A DNA stretch of 64,000 nucleotides, from contig NSJL01000005.1 in NCBI GenBank assembly GCA_002634385.1, positions 1 through 64,000 of the forward strand. The letters run 5' to 3'. Below the pieces are notes generated by a model that worked only from the letters and a program-made list of their open reading frames with translations, did not search any database and was not told the DNA's origin. Position numbers and translations under genes: made by a program. Positions 43,654 to 52,891 of this stretch are shown here, piece after piece (the stretch's first letter is position 1; every line of letters starts with the position of its first letter). Source of the DNA: Nitrospira sp. (lineage in GTDB: Bacteria > Nitrospirota > Thermodesulfovibrionia > Thermodesulfovibrionales > Dissulfurispiraceae).

Positions 43654-45966
43654 ATGGCATTTGACCTATCGAAGTTTCTGGCGCGGTTTGTGGAAGAGGC
43701 CCGTGAGCATGTGGAAAAGCTCAACGCGGGCCTGGTCCTGCTTGAGAAGGACCCGGACGACACGGAAAACATCAACGCTATTTTCCGCTCCGCACATACC
43801 CTTAAGGGGTCTTCGCGCATGATGAAGCTCACCCCGATTACCGAGGTTGCGCATAAAGTGGAGGACGCGCTGGGTGCCCTGCGGGAAAAAAAGATCCGTC
43901 ATTCCCGGGAGCTTGCCGATCTCCTCTTCCGGGGAATCGATACGATTTCCGCCATGATCGAGAAGACGGCGGAGGGACAGGCCATCGAGACGGACAGCAG
44001 TACCCTTTGCGAGGACCTGATGAAAGCGGCGGAAGGTTTTTTTGCCGGGATGCCGGTGCATGCGGGAAAAGAGGAGATGTCTTCCGCTCTCCCGCAGGTA
44101 AATGTTTCCGGCTCCGCGGGGGTCCCGAACGAAGGAGCGGAGGCGCCCGTAACGGAGACCCTGCGGGAGACTCCCGGAGAGGGGAGGCAGAGGGAGGGAA
44201 CGCGCCCTTCGGAGCAGAGTCCTCCGGAACAGAGTACAGCCAGGGGGGGCAAGGCAGGGGAGACGGTCCGCATCAATGCGGAGAAACTGGATGAGCTCAT
44301 CAAACTGGTGGGTGAAATCGTATCGAACCAGAACCGTCTGAAGCAGCGCCTGGCCGATGTCAAGGACATGGAGAGGATTGCGAACAGGTGCATAAGGCTT
44401 GCTTCGCGGCTCGATCAACAGGATGCGGAGAACGGGGAGGGAATTCTCTCCATGACCCGTTCCCTTTTTGTAAAGAGCAGGCAGCTTGTCTCCCAGGTGA
44501 AGGATGATGCCGTTCTCCAGGAACTCTTGACGGGAGAGCTCCAGGAAAAGGCTCTTTTGTTGAGGATGGTCCCCCTTTCGACGGTGTTCGATTCCCTGCA
44601 CCGGATGGTCCGGGATATCGCCCATGCCATGGGAAAGGAGGTGGACCTCATTATCGAGGGGAGCGAAATTGAGCTGGATAAAAAAATGGTCGAAAAGCTC
44701 GGGGACCCGCTTGTCCACATGCTCAGGAACGCCATCGATCACGGCATCGAGGAGAGGGGAGAGCGAAGGCTGGCCGGAAAGACGGAGAGGGGAACCGTAC
44801 GGGTATCCGCCGGGTACGATGCCGGGAGCGTTGTCATAGAGGTGAGCGACGACGGCCGGGGCATTCCCCTCGAAAAGATAAAAGAGAGGGCCCTGCGCAA
44901 GAAAATGCTCAGCGCGGATGCGGTGGAGGGGATGTCGGAAGCGGCTCTTGTGGACCTGATCTTTCATCCCGGCTTCAGCACCAGCACTATTATTACCGAT
45001 GTTTCCGGCAGGGGGGTGGGGATGGACGTGGTGAAGAGGAACATCGTCGAAGAACTGGGGGGGGCTATCGGCATCGAAACGGGAGAGGGCAGGGGGACCA
45101 CCTTCTCCCTGCGTCTTCCTCTCACCCTTGCGATCATGCGACTTCTGCTCGTCACGGTCTCGGGCACTCCCTTGGCCCTTCCTGCCCACTACGCCAGCGA
45201 AATTATACGGGTTCCGGAGAGCAGGCTCATCACGGTGGTGGATAAGAGGGCGGTCAGGCTCCGCGAGGAATTCATCCCTATGGCAGCCCTCGATGCGCTC
45301 CTGAAGCTTCCCGGAAGGGGCCCGGCACCACCGGCGCGCCCGGGGGGGGACGTGCTCATTCTTATCGTATATGTGGGCAACGAGAAGCTCGGTCTCGTTA
45401 TCGATGCCCTCCTCGACGAAGAGGACAGGGTGATCAAGACCCTCCCTGCCCATATGAAAGGGATACAGCTTGTCTCGGGCGTGACATTATCGGGGAAAAG
45501 CGAGATCATCAATGTGCTGAATGTCCCGGCGGTAATCGCTGCCGCGCGGGAAGTAAAGGAGACGAAGCCGTCCCGTGATGGCATGAAGGAGGAAGGGAGC
45601 GCGGTGCATATCCTCGTGGTGGACGACTCCGTCAATACCCGGGAGATAGAAAAGAGTATTCTGGAAGCGTACGGGTACCGGGTAACCCTTGCCGGCGACG
45701 GGAGGGAGGCGTTGGAGAAGACGCGGGAGTTCAGGTATGACCTTGTGATTACCGATGTCGAGATGCCGCATCTGGATGGCTTTTCGCTCACGGAGAGGCT
45801 GAGAAGCGACAGCACGTACCGGGGTACCCCCATCATTATTGTTACCTCGCGGGAAAAGGAGGAGGACAAGAGGAAGGGTATTCAGGTGGGTGCCGATGCC
45901 TATATCGTCAAAGGAGCTTTCGACCAGTCCAACCTGCTGGAAACCATCCAGAACCTTGTGGGGTGA
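43654..45966 (+). CDS. cheA: CheA-REC hybrid chemosensory kinase
   Basis: A 770-residue kinase. The Hpt domain (phospho-His in IFRSAHTLKGSSRMM) is followed by a variable Glu/Pro-rich linker and the dimerisation helices from VRINAEKLDELIKLVGEIV. The HATPase has HMLRNAIDHGIE, VSDDGRGI and GRGVGMDVVKRNI; then a CheW-like regulatory domain and a C-terminal receiver (ILVVDDSVNTREIE, Asp in LVITDVEMPHLDG, Lys at the YIVKG position). Fusion of CheA with REC is found in WspE and other alternative-function systems. It lies after a long palindrome separating it from cheR. Confidence 0.95.
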   Translation: MAFDLSKFLARFVEEAREHVEKLNAGLVLLEKDPDDTENINAIFRSAHTLKGSSRMMKLTPITEVAHKVEDALGALREKKIRHSRELADLLFRGIDTISAMIEKTAEGQAIETDSSTLCEDLMKAAEGFFAGMPVHAGKEEMSSALPQVNVSGSAGVPNEGAEAPVTETLRETPGEGRQREGTRPSEQSPPEQSTARGGKAGETVRINAEKLDELIKLVGEIVSNQNRLKQRLADVKDMERIANRCIRLASRLDQQDAENGEGILSMTRSLFVKSRQLVSQVKDDAVLQELLTGELQEKALLLRMVPLSTVFDSLHRMVRDIAHAMGKEVDLIIEGSEIELDKKMVEKLGDPLVHMLRNAIDHGIEERGERRLAGKTERGTVRVSAGYDAGSVVIEVSDDGRGIPLEKIKERALRKKMLSADAVEGMSEAALVDLIFHPGFSTSTIITDVSGRGVGMDVVKRNIVEELGGAIGIETGEGRGTTFSLRLPLTLAIMRLLLVTVSGTPLALPAHYASEIIRVPESRLITVVDKRAVRLREEFIPMAALDALLKLPGRGPAPPARPGGDVLILIVYVGNEKLGLVIDALLDEEDRVIKTLPAHMKGIQLVSGVTLSGKSEIINVLNVPAVIAAAREVKETKPSRDGMKEEGSAVHILVVDDSVNTREIEKSILEAYGYRVTLAGDGREALEKTREFRYDLVITDVEMPHLDGFSLTERLRSDSTYRGTPIIIVTSREKEEDKRKGIQVGADAYIVKGAFDQSNLLETIQNLVG

Positions 45967-46036
45967 GCCTTTGGGGGAAGTGGAGTGAAACGCCTTTGCT
46001 GCCAAAGGCGCAGCTTTTAGAGAGGAGGGGGTCTCT

Positions 46037-47251
46037 ATGGTTTCTTCTGAGGTGAAAGTGCTCGTTGTGGATGACGATTCTTTCGTACGGGACATGCTGG
46101 CCATGATTCTCGGAACGGGGGGCTATGATGTGACGACAGCGGGGAACGGGGCCGACGCTCTTTCACGGTACAGCCGGGAGCCCGGCATCGGTCTCGTCAT
46201 CTCGGACATGAATATGCCGGAGATGAACGGCCTCGAACTGATCAGGAACCTGCGCGGGGCGGAGGACGATGTGCCGATTGTCATTCTTACCGGGAACAAC
46301 GAGATCTCCGTTGCGGTGGAGGCGCTGAACAGCGGGGCCAGCGACTATCTCCTGAAGGACGAGAATATCCAGGATACCCTTCTGCTGTCCGCGGCCAAGG
46401 TGCTGGAGAAGCATCATCTGAAGAGGCAGAACCTGCAGTTGATGAGGGACCTCGCCCTGAAGAACAGTGAGCTGGAAAAATCGAATGGTGAGCTTCTTGC
46501 GCTGAATGCATTGAAAAACAAGTTCCTCGGTATTGCCGCACATGATCTCAGGAACCCCCTGACCTCCATAAGGGGACTGAGCGAAATCCTTATCGGCGAG
46601 ACCTTCGGGCCGCTGACGGAAGAGCAGAAGGAGTATCTCACCATCATCAATACCACTTCCGACGAGATGCTTTCCCTGGTGAACGACCTGCTCGATGTCT
46701 CCGTTATCGAGAGTGGGAAGCTCGAGCTCCTCATCGCCCCCCGTTCCCTGAAGGAAGTGATCGAGGAGAGGATCCGGATGAATACAGTGGTGGCGGAGCG
46801 GAAAGGGATCTCCCTCCAGTCCGGGCTGGCCGGGCCGGACGAGGTGCCCGATATCCTTTTCGACGCACACCGTATTGCGCAGGTGATCGATAACCTTGTA
46901 GGCAATGCGATAAAGTTCTCTCCCCCCGGCTCTTCCCTCCTCATCAGTCTTGCCCGGGAGGGGAATGCCGCAAAAGTCAGCGTATGCGACGAGGGGCCCG
47001 GCATCCCTCCCGAAGAGCGTTCCAAGCTCTTCGGGGAGTTCCAGAAGCTCAGCGTGCAGCCGACGGGCGGAGAAAGAAGCACCGGACTGGGTCTGGCAAT
47101 CGTGAAGAAGATTGTGGATGCGCACCGGGGAAGCCTCTCAGTGGAGAGCCAGGTGGGCTCGGGTTCCACTTTCAGCTTTTTTCTTCCCCTGGATTCCGGG
47201 GTGGAAGAATGCGGACGGGAACAATTCGGTACTCATCAGGAAGGGAAGTGA
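46037..47251 (+). CDS. Response regulator-histidine kinase hybrid
   Basis: A 404-residue soluble protein: N-terminal receiver (VLVVDDDSFVRDML, Asp in LVISDMNMPEMNG), a coiled-coil connector (about 125-160), HisKA with phospho-His in IAAHDLRNPLTSIRG, and HATPase with DNLVGNAIKF, CDEGPGIPPEE and STGLGLAIVKKI. No membrane segment or sensor domain. It lies between CheA and the diguanylate cyclase (its stop is adjacent to the next ATG), so it may relay the chemosensory signal to the cyclase's Hpt/REC domains. Confidence 0.88.
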   Translation: MVSSEVKVLVVDDDSFVRDMLAMILGTGGYDVTTAGNGADALSRYSREPGIGLVISDMNMPEMNGLELIRNLRGAEDDVPIVILTGNNEISVAVEALNSGASDYLLKDENIQDTLLLSAAKVLEKHHLKRQNLQLMRDLALKNSELEKSNGELLALNALKNKFLGIAAHDLRNPLTSIRGLSEILIGETFGPLTEEQKEYLTIINTTSDEMLSLVNDLLDVSVIESGKLELLIAPRSLKEVIEERIRMNTVVAERKGISLQSGLAGPDEVPDILFDAHRIAQVIDNLVGNAIKFSPPGSSLLISLAREGNAAKVSVCDEGPGIPPEERSKLFGEFQKLSVQPTGGERSTGLGLAIVKKIVDAHRGSLSVESQVGSGSTFSFFLPLDSGVEECGREQFGTHQEGK

Positions 47252-48919
47252 ATGGCGGACCCGGCGGATTCGATACGCGAAAGATTGAGAGCGCTGCGCG
47301 AGGCGTACCGGGCGCAGATGCCTGAAAAGGTCAGCCAGATAGAAGAGGTCTGGAGCAGCCTGCTGAAGGATTCCGGGGAGAGGGACGACCTGGATGCAGT
47401 GCTCCGCCTGGTGCACACCCTTGCGGGGTCGTCCGCCTCTTTCGGTCTCAAAGAGGTGAGTGCGGCCGCCCGGTCTCTGGAGGAGGAATTGAAAACGGCG
47501 GTGGAGAAGGGGTACGATTCCCGGAGAGTCGCCTCCCTGCCGGTTTCTGCGCTCCTGGAGAAGCTGAAAGAGGTCTGCGGCGGATCCTGCCAGGATGCCG
47601 AGGAGGCGACACGGGAAGCCGGGGAAACGAAATTCCCGGGCGGAACGCTTGAAGGAGGACCCCCCCCTGAGAGAAAAACCATCTTCCTGGTAGAGGATGA
47701 TCCTGTCCTGCTGGAGAGCCTGTCTCTCCAGATAGGCCACTTCGGGTACGAGGTGCAGGGTTTCTCTGCGCTGGCTCCTGCCCGGGAGGAGGCGAGGAGG
47801 TCTTTTCCCGCTGCCATTATTATGGATATGTCCTTCCCCGAAGGGGTCTTCGCCGGTGCCGAGACCGTGGCGGCTGTCCAAAGGGGGAGAGAGGAGAGAA
47901 TCCCCATCATTTTCATTTCGAGCCGCAATGATTTTACCTCCCATCTCCAGGCGGCCCGCGCCGGCGCCGACGCCTATTTTGCAAAACCCGTAAACGTGGG
48001 CGTCCTTATCGACAAGCTGGACATGATCACCAGAAAAGAAGTAGTTGAGCCCTACCGTATCCTTATTGTCGATGACGACGCGGATCTCGCTTCCTATCAT
48101 GCGCTGATTCTCCAGGAGGCGGGGATGACCACCTTTGTGGTGACCGATCCCCTGCAGGTAGTCTCCTCCCTCTCCCGTTTCAACCCGGATCTTATTCTCA
48201 TGGACATGTATATGCCGGAGTGCGGCGGGCAGGAGTTGGCGACAATTATCCGCTGGATGGATACGTACGTCAGCATTCCCATCGTGTTCCTTTCCGCGGA
48301 GACGAACCTTTCGAAGCAGCTGTCCGCCATGAGCACGGGGGGGGACGACTTCCTCACCAAACCGATTCGTCCGGAGCACCTGATCGCATCGGTGACCATG
48401 AGGGCGGAACGCATGCGTATCATCCGTTCCTTTATGGACCGTGACAGTCTTACCGGGCTGCTCAACCATACGAAGACGAAGGAGCAGCTCGAGATATGCC
48501 TGGAAAGAGTGAAGAGACAGAAAGGGCGGCTTGCTTTCGCCATGGTCGATATCGACAGGTTCAAGAAAGTAAATGATACGTACGGACATCCCGTGGGAGA
48601 CAGGGTACTCCTGAGCCTGTCCCGTCTCTTTCAGCAGCGTCTCCGTAAAACCGATATCATCGGACGCTACGGGGGAGAGGAATTTGCAGTGATCCTCAAT
48701 GACATCGATGCGCCCGGCGCGGCGAAGGTTCTCGATGCCCTCCGTATCAGTTTTTCAGGAATACGGCACCACGGTGAGGGGGGAGAATTTTCCGTGACCT
48801 TCAGTTGCGGCATCGCTTCCTTTCCCGGATACGGCGATCCGGCGCAGCTGAGCAATGCCGCGGATAAGGCGCTGTATGAGGCGAAGAACAGCGGCAGGAA
48901 CCGGGTTGTGATAAAATAA
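47252..48919 (+). CDS. Hpt-REC-REC-GGDEF diguanylate cyclase
   Basis: A 555-residue output enzyme making cyclic-di-GMP. The N-terminal Hpt has its His in LRLVHTLAGSSASFG. Receiver 1 is IFLVEDDPVLLES with Asp in AIIMDMSFPEG; receiver 2 is ILIVDDDADLASY with Asp in LILMDMYMPECGG. The GGDEF domain has MVDIDRFKKVNDTYGH, catalytic GGEEF, and the allosteric inhibitory RxxD (RKTD) five residues upstream, so product feedback is intact. The ATG abuts the preceding stop. It is the WspR-like output of the cluster, but with an Hpt and an extra REC, pointing to phosphorelay input. Confidence 0.92.
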   Translation: MADPADSIRERLRALREAYRAQMPEKVSQIEEVWSSLLKDSGERDDLDAVLRLVHTLAGSSASFGLKEVSAAARSLEEELKTAVEKGYDSRRVASLPVSALLEKLKEVCGGSCQDAEEATREAGETKFPGGTLEGGPPPERKTIFLVEDDPVLLESLSLQIGHFGYEVQGFSALAPAREEARRSFPAAIIMDMSFPEGVFAGAETVAAVQRGREERIPIIFISSRNDFTSHLQAARAGADAYFAKPVNVGVLIDKLDMITRKEVVEPYRILIVDDDADLASYHALILQEAGMTTFVVTDPLQVVSSLSRFNPDLILMDMYMPECGGQELATIIRWMDTYVSIPIVFLSAETNLSKQLSAMSTGGDDFLTKPIRPEHLIASVTMRAERMRIIRSFMDRDSLTGLLNHTKTKEQLEICLERVKRQKGRLAFAMVDIDRFKKVNDTYGHPVGDRVLLSLSRLFQQRLRKTDIIGRYGGEEFAVILNDIDAPGAAKVLDALRISFSGIRHHGEGGEFSVTFSCGIASFPGYGDPAQLSNAADKALYEAKNSGRNRVVIK

Positions 48920-49024
48920 AAGGAAGCCGGCAGTGTACCTGCTAAAAGGAGTGAATGCGATGTATCGTGCCGTCCCCCCGCTGATTCTACGCGCCCTCCC
49001 CTGGACTCCGGGCCCCTGCTTCCC

Positions 49025-51295
49025 ATGACCGTGGAAAAGAAGATACTCCTTTTCTCCCTTGCTGCGGGTGTCTGTGCGGCGGTCCTGGATGCAACGGTGG
49101 ATTCTCTCTTTTTTCACAAAGGTCCGTTCCTGGAAAATCTCCTCTTTGAAGCGCCCCCCTTCGAGCTGTTCTTCAGGGGAGTCATCCTGGCAGTCTTTGC
49201 CGCCTCCGGGTTTATCGTTTCCCGCTCTTTCGTGCGGATTCGCCGGGTGGAAGAGGAGCTGCGGAGGAACCGGGATACCTTCGAAGAAACGGTAGCCTGG
49301 CGCACTGCCTTTTTGAGGGAGGCCAACGGGCGGCTCGAGGGGGAGCTCCGCGACCGGGTAAGGATCGAGGAGGAATTGCGGAACGCAGTCACGCGGGTGG
49401 AAGAGGAAAAAGCGAAGACAGAGGCGATTATCGCCACCATCGGAGACGGCCTTTCCATTCTGGATACCGACTACCGTATCTTGTACCAGAATAAGAAAGT
49501 GATACAATTCATCGGCGAGCTCACCGGTGAGCTCTGCTATAAGGCGATCCATGGCAACGATACGGTTTGCGAGGGCTGTCCGGTGGCGCTCTCCTTCCGG
49601 GATGGAGAAATCCATACCTGCGAAAGGACTATCGAGACCGGGAGGGGGAGCCTCTACTTCGAGAACACCGCCTCCCCTTTGAGGGACGCTTCCGGAAGGA
49701 TCATCGCGGGGATTGAGCTGGTACGGGATATCACCGCACGCAAGCATGCGGAAAAAGCCCTCGAATTCGAACGTGAGAAGCTCCGCCTCCTGTACGACAA
49801 CAGCCCTGACGGAGTCGTCGTCATGGATACGAAGAGGAGGATTCTCTATGCGAACCGGAAGACGGAAGAACTGGTGGGGGTGTCCTCCGAACTGCTAAAA
49901 GGACGGCAATGCTTCGAGGCGATCCTGGGGCGCAGCACGGATTGCCCGGGCTGCAAGGTCGAGGAGGTCATCCGGGCGGGCTCCCCCCGCTCCCGTATCA
50001 AGCACGAAGTCACCGCTTCGGGAAGGGAGAATTGGCTCCAGCAGCTCTGGTATCCGGTATTCGACAGCGAGGGCGTTATCGACTCGGTCGTGGAAATAGC
50101 CCGGGACATCACCGAGATGAAGAGACTGGAAGCGGAGCTCCTCAAAGCAAAAAAAATAGAGTCCATAGGCATCCTCGCGGGGGGGATCGCCCATGACTTC
50201 AATAACCTGCTTACGGGTATCATGGGGTGCCTCTCCATCGCCCGCGATATGGCGAAGCCGGGGGACGAGATACACGAAGTGCTGACCATGGCCCAGAAGG
50301 CATCCCGGCAGGCGAAGGATCTGACCTACCAATTGCTTACCTTTTCACGGGGCGGAGAGCCGGTGAAGAAGGCTACCCTCCTTTACGAATTGTTGAAAGA
50401 GGCTGCCCTTTTTGCACTGAGCGGCTCAGCGGTAAAATGCGAGTTCCTTCTTCCCGGCGATCTTTGGCCGGTGGAAATCGACGAGGGGCAGATACGGCAG
50501 GTGATTCACAATATTGCGCTCAATGCCCGGGAGGCAATGCAGGAAGGGGGCACGGTTGTCCTTCGTGCGGAGAACTGTATTCTAGAGGGGAATGAGACGC
50601 TCCCGCTGCAGAGGGGCCGGTATGTGAAGGTCTCCCTGCAGGACCGGGGGGTAGGCATTCCCGGGGAAAATCTGCCCAGGATATTCGACCCCTATTTCAC
50701 CACGAAAAGCCTGGGAAACCGCAAAGGCACGGGACTGGGCCTCGCCATTTGCTACACGATTATGAAGAACCACGACGGCCTCATTGCGGCGGAGTCCCGG
50801 GAGGGGGAGGGCTCCCTGTTCACCCTCTATCTTCCTGCGGCTCCCGGAAGGGAGGTTCCCGGCGACAGGGAAAGGGAGATTCCTGCCGGTGCGGGTACCG
50901 GCCGGGTTCTCATCATGGACGACGAGGAGCTTATCGGGCAGATTACAGGCAGGGTGCTGAGGAGGGCGGGCTATGAGACAGCGTGTGCGAGAAGCGGTGA
51001 AGAGGCCGTGGCCCTCTACTGCGAAGCCCAGGAGGCGGGGAGGCCGTTCGACCTGGTGATCCTGGATCTGACCATCCCGGGGGGCATGGGAGGAATAGAG
51101 ACGCTGGAGAGGCTCCGGTCGATGAGCCCCGGCGTTTTCGCCATTGTTTCGAGCGGATATTCGGAGGACCAGGTAGTATCCTCCTACAGGGAATACGGAT
51201 TTCAGGGGGCACTGGTAAAACCCTATGAAAAAGCGGATCTGCTGGACACGGTGCAGGGCGTCCTCGGGACAAGGGGAGAGGGCCGGACTCCCTGA
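49025..51295 (+). CDS. Membrane PAS-PAS hybrid histidine kinase with REC
   Basis: A 756-residue protein. Two N-terminal transmembrane helices (about 7-25 and 48-68) are followed by a coiled coil and two PAS domains (about 130-245 and 255-370), each with a C-P-G/C-x-G-C cysteine pair (CEGCPVALS, CPGCKVEE). HisKA has His in LAGGIAHDFNNLLTG; HATPase has NIALNAREAM, DRGVGIPGEN and GTGLGLAICY; a C-terminal receiver has Asp in LVILDLTIPGG. The Cys pairs in both PAS domains are the motif often found in redox- or Fe-S/heme-associated PAS folds, an inference only. It is the last gene of the signalling region. Confidence 0.88.
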   Translation: MTVEKKILLFSLAAGVCAAVLDATVDSLFFHKGPFLENLLFEAPPFELFFRGVILAVFAASGFIVSRSFVRIRRVEEELRRNRDTFEETVAWRTAFLREANGRLEGELRDRVRIEEELRNAVTRVEEEKAKTEAIIATIGDGLSILDTDYRILYQNKKVIQFIGELTGELCYKAIHGNDTVCEGCPVALSFRDGEIHTCERTIETGRGSLYFENTASPLRDASGRIIAGIELVRDITARKHAEKALEFEREKLRLLYDNSPDGVVVMDTKRRILYANRKTEELVGVSSELLKGRQCFEAILGRSTDCPGCKVEEVIRAGSPRSRIKHEVTASGRENWLQQLWYPVFDSEGVIDSVVEIARDITEMKRLEAELLKAKKIESIGILAGGIAHDFNNLLTGIMGCLSIARDMAKPGDEIHEVLTMAQKASRQAKDLTYQLLTFSRGGEPVKKATLLYELLKEAALFALSGSAVKCEFLLPGDLWPVEIDEGQIRQVIHNIALNAREAMQEGGTVVLRAENCILEGNETLPLQRGRYVKVSLQDRGVGIPGENLPRIFDPYFTTKSLGNRKGTGLGLAICYTIMKNHDGLIAAESREGEGSLFTLYLPAAPGREVPGDREREIPAGAGTGRVLIMDDEELIGQITGRVLRRAGYETACARSGEEAVALYCEAQEAGRPFDLVILDLTIPGGMGGIETLERLRSMSPGVFAIVSSGYSEDQVVSSYREYGFQGALVKPYEKADLLDTVQGVLGTRGEGRTP

Positions 51296-51388
51296 GGAAC
51301 GTGTTCCTCCTGTTTCCCGTTGTTTGACCGGGTTTTCCTGTGCTATGCTACACCCTGCTTGTAGTAACCGCTAATCGGGAGTGTCGCT

Positions 51389-51937
51389 ATGGTCAAGAAC
51401 GACAGATGGATACGGGAGATGGCGCAGAAGGGCATGATCGAGCCTTTCAATAAGAGTCAGGTCCGGAAGGGGGTTATTTCCTACGGGGTCAGTTCCTACG
51501 GCTACGACATGCGCGTGGGGGACGAGTTCAAGATCTTTACCAATATCAACAGCACGGTTGTCGATCCGAAACGGTTCGACCCGAAGAGCTTTGTCGATTT
51601 CAAGGGGGATGTCTGCATCATCCCTCCCAACTCCTTCGCTCTTGCCAGTTCCCTGGAGTATTTCAGGATCCCCCGGGAGGTGTTGGTGATCTGCCTCGGC
51701 AAGTCCACCTATGCGCGATGCGGTCTTGTGGTGAATGTCACTCCTCTGGAACCGGAATGGGAGGGACATGTCACCATCGAGATTTCCAACACCACTCCGC
51801 TCCCTGCAAAGATATACGCCCGGGAAGGGATCGCACAGTTGCTTTTCATCCAGGCAGCGGAAACCTGCGAGACCTCCTACCGGGACAAGGCCGGAAAGTA
51901 CCAGGCACAGAGGGGGATTACCCTGCCGAAACTATAA
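51389..51937 (+). CDS. dcd: dCTP deaminase
   Basis: A 182-residue trimeric nucleotide deaminase supplying dUTP for dTMP synthesis. [32 protein letters not shown], the [28 protein letters not shown] core (signature GKSTYAR) and [11 protein letters not shown] are family hallmarks. It starts a nucleotide-metabolism pair with pyrF 19 bases downstream. GGGAG upstream of ATG. Confidence 0.95.
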   Translation: MVKNDRWIREMAQKGMIEPFNKSQVRKGVISYGVSSYGYDMRVGDEFKIFTNINSTVVDPKRFDPKSFVDFKGDVCIIPPNSFALASSLEYFRIPREVLVICLGKSTYARCGLVVNVTPLEPEWEGHVTIEISNTTPLPAKIYAREGIAQLLFIQAAETCETSYRDKAGKYQAQRGITLPKL

Positions 51938-51956
51938 TGATCGACGAGGTTGCGCT

Positions 51957-52676
51957 ATGCCCTGGAAAGAGAGATTGATTATTGCACTGGACGTGTCCGA
52001 TGCCGGACGCGCGCTGGAAATCGTGGACAGCCTGGGAGAGTATGCGGGCGTTTTCAAGGTAGGCTTCGAGCTTTTTGTCTCTGCCGGACCCAAAGTGGTG
52101 GAAGACATACACGGAAAGGGGAAGAAGGTTTTCCTCGATCTCAAGTTTCACGACATTCCCACCACGGTGGCGAAGGCCGCTGTTGCGGCCGCCCGGCTCG
52201 GGGTCCATATGCTCAACGTCCATGCATCGGGCGGTACGGAGATGATGAGAAAGTGCAGGGAGTCGGTGGAGGAAGTATGCGCCCGCGAGGGGCTGGCCAG
52301 GCCCAGGATCATCGGGGTCACCGCCCTTACCAGCCTTGATACCGGTATATTGAAGAACGAATTGTGTGTCCCCCACGGTCTCAAAACTCATGTGAAGCAC
52401 CTTGCCCTCCTCACCCGCAAGGCAGGGCTTGACGGGGTGGTTGCCTCTCCCCACGAGATCTCCATGGTAAAGGAGCAGTGCGGCAGGGAGTTCCTCGTGG
52501 TCACTCCCGGCATACGGCCCTCATGGGTGGCCCCGGATGACCAGAGGCGTACCGCCACTCCCCGTGAAGCGATACGGGAGGGTGCCGATTATATCGTAAT
52601 GGGCCGGGGAATCCTGAAACAGGAGGATCCGGTCAAGGCGCTGGAGCTTATCTCCCTCGAAATGCTGACGGCATAA
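51957..52676 (+). CDS. pyrF: Orotidine-5'-phosphate decarboxylase
   Basis: A 239-residue TIM barrel catalysing the last step of UMP synthesis. LIIALDVSDAGRALEIVD, the catalytic Asp/Lys array FLDLKFHDIPTTVAKA, VTALTSLD and TPGIRP...DQRRTATPREAI are present. ATG 51957 gives the normal N-terminus with ACGAGG upstream; the frame stays open into dcd but without family similarity. It is followed three bases later by repeat copy 1 (52680). Confidence 0.96.
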   Translation: MPWKERLIIALDVSDAGRALEIVDSLGEYAGVFKVGFELFVSAGPKVVEDIHGKGKKVFLDLKFHDIPTTVAKAAVAAARLGVHMLNVHASGGTEMMRKCRESVEEVCAREGLARPRIIGVTALTSLDTGILKNELCVPHGLKTHVKHLALLTRKAGLDGVVASPHEISMVKEQCGREFLVVTPGIRPSWVAPDDQRRTATPREAIREGADYIVMGRGILKQEDPVKALELISLEMLTA

Positions 52677-52679
52677 CTT

Positions 52680-52770
52680 CTCCTCACCTCCCTTTTCCAA
52701 AGGGAGGAAGCCCCCTCTTTGAAAAAGAGGGGTAAGGGGAGATTTCGTGAGAGCGAGGACTCTTTGCTGA
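52680..52770 (+). repeat. 91-bp hairpin repeat, copy 1
   Basis: Contains two adjacent hairpins (CCTCCCTTTTCC-AAAGGGAGG and CCCCCTCTTT-GAAAAAGAGGGG) plus a tail to TTTGCTGA. It is identical except for one base to the reverse complement of 56333-56423. It sits directly after pyrF, where its first hairpins could act as a terminator. The rest of the gap to the next gene (52771-52891) shows nothing further. Confidence 0.85.
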
Positions 52771-52891
52771 TCTCCCCCCGTACACAAGGTATATGACTCT
52801 GCTTTTCATTGCGACCGTCGGGCTTCCCTGCTTTGAATTTTGGCCTTCCTTTATTTCATAATACCCGGTACGACGACAACAGGAACGGTGA

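Noticed and set aside
43666-45453. 595-codon minus-strand frame
   Set aside because: Antisense shadow of cheA with no domain-like sequence or ribosome-binding site.
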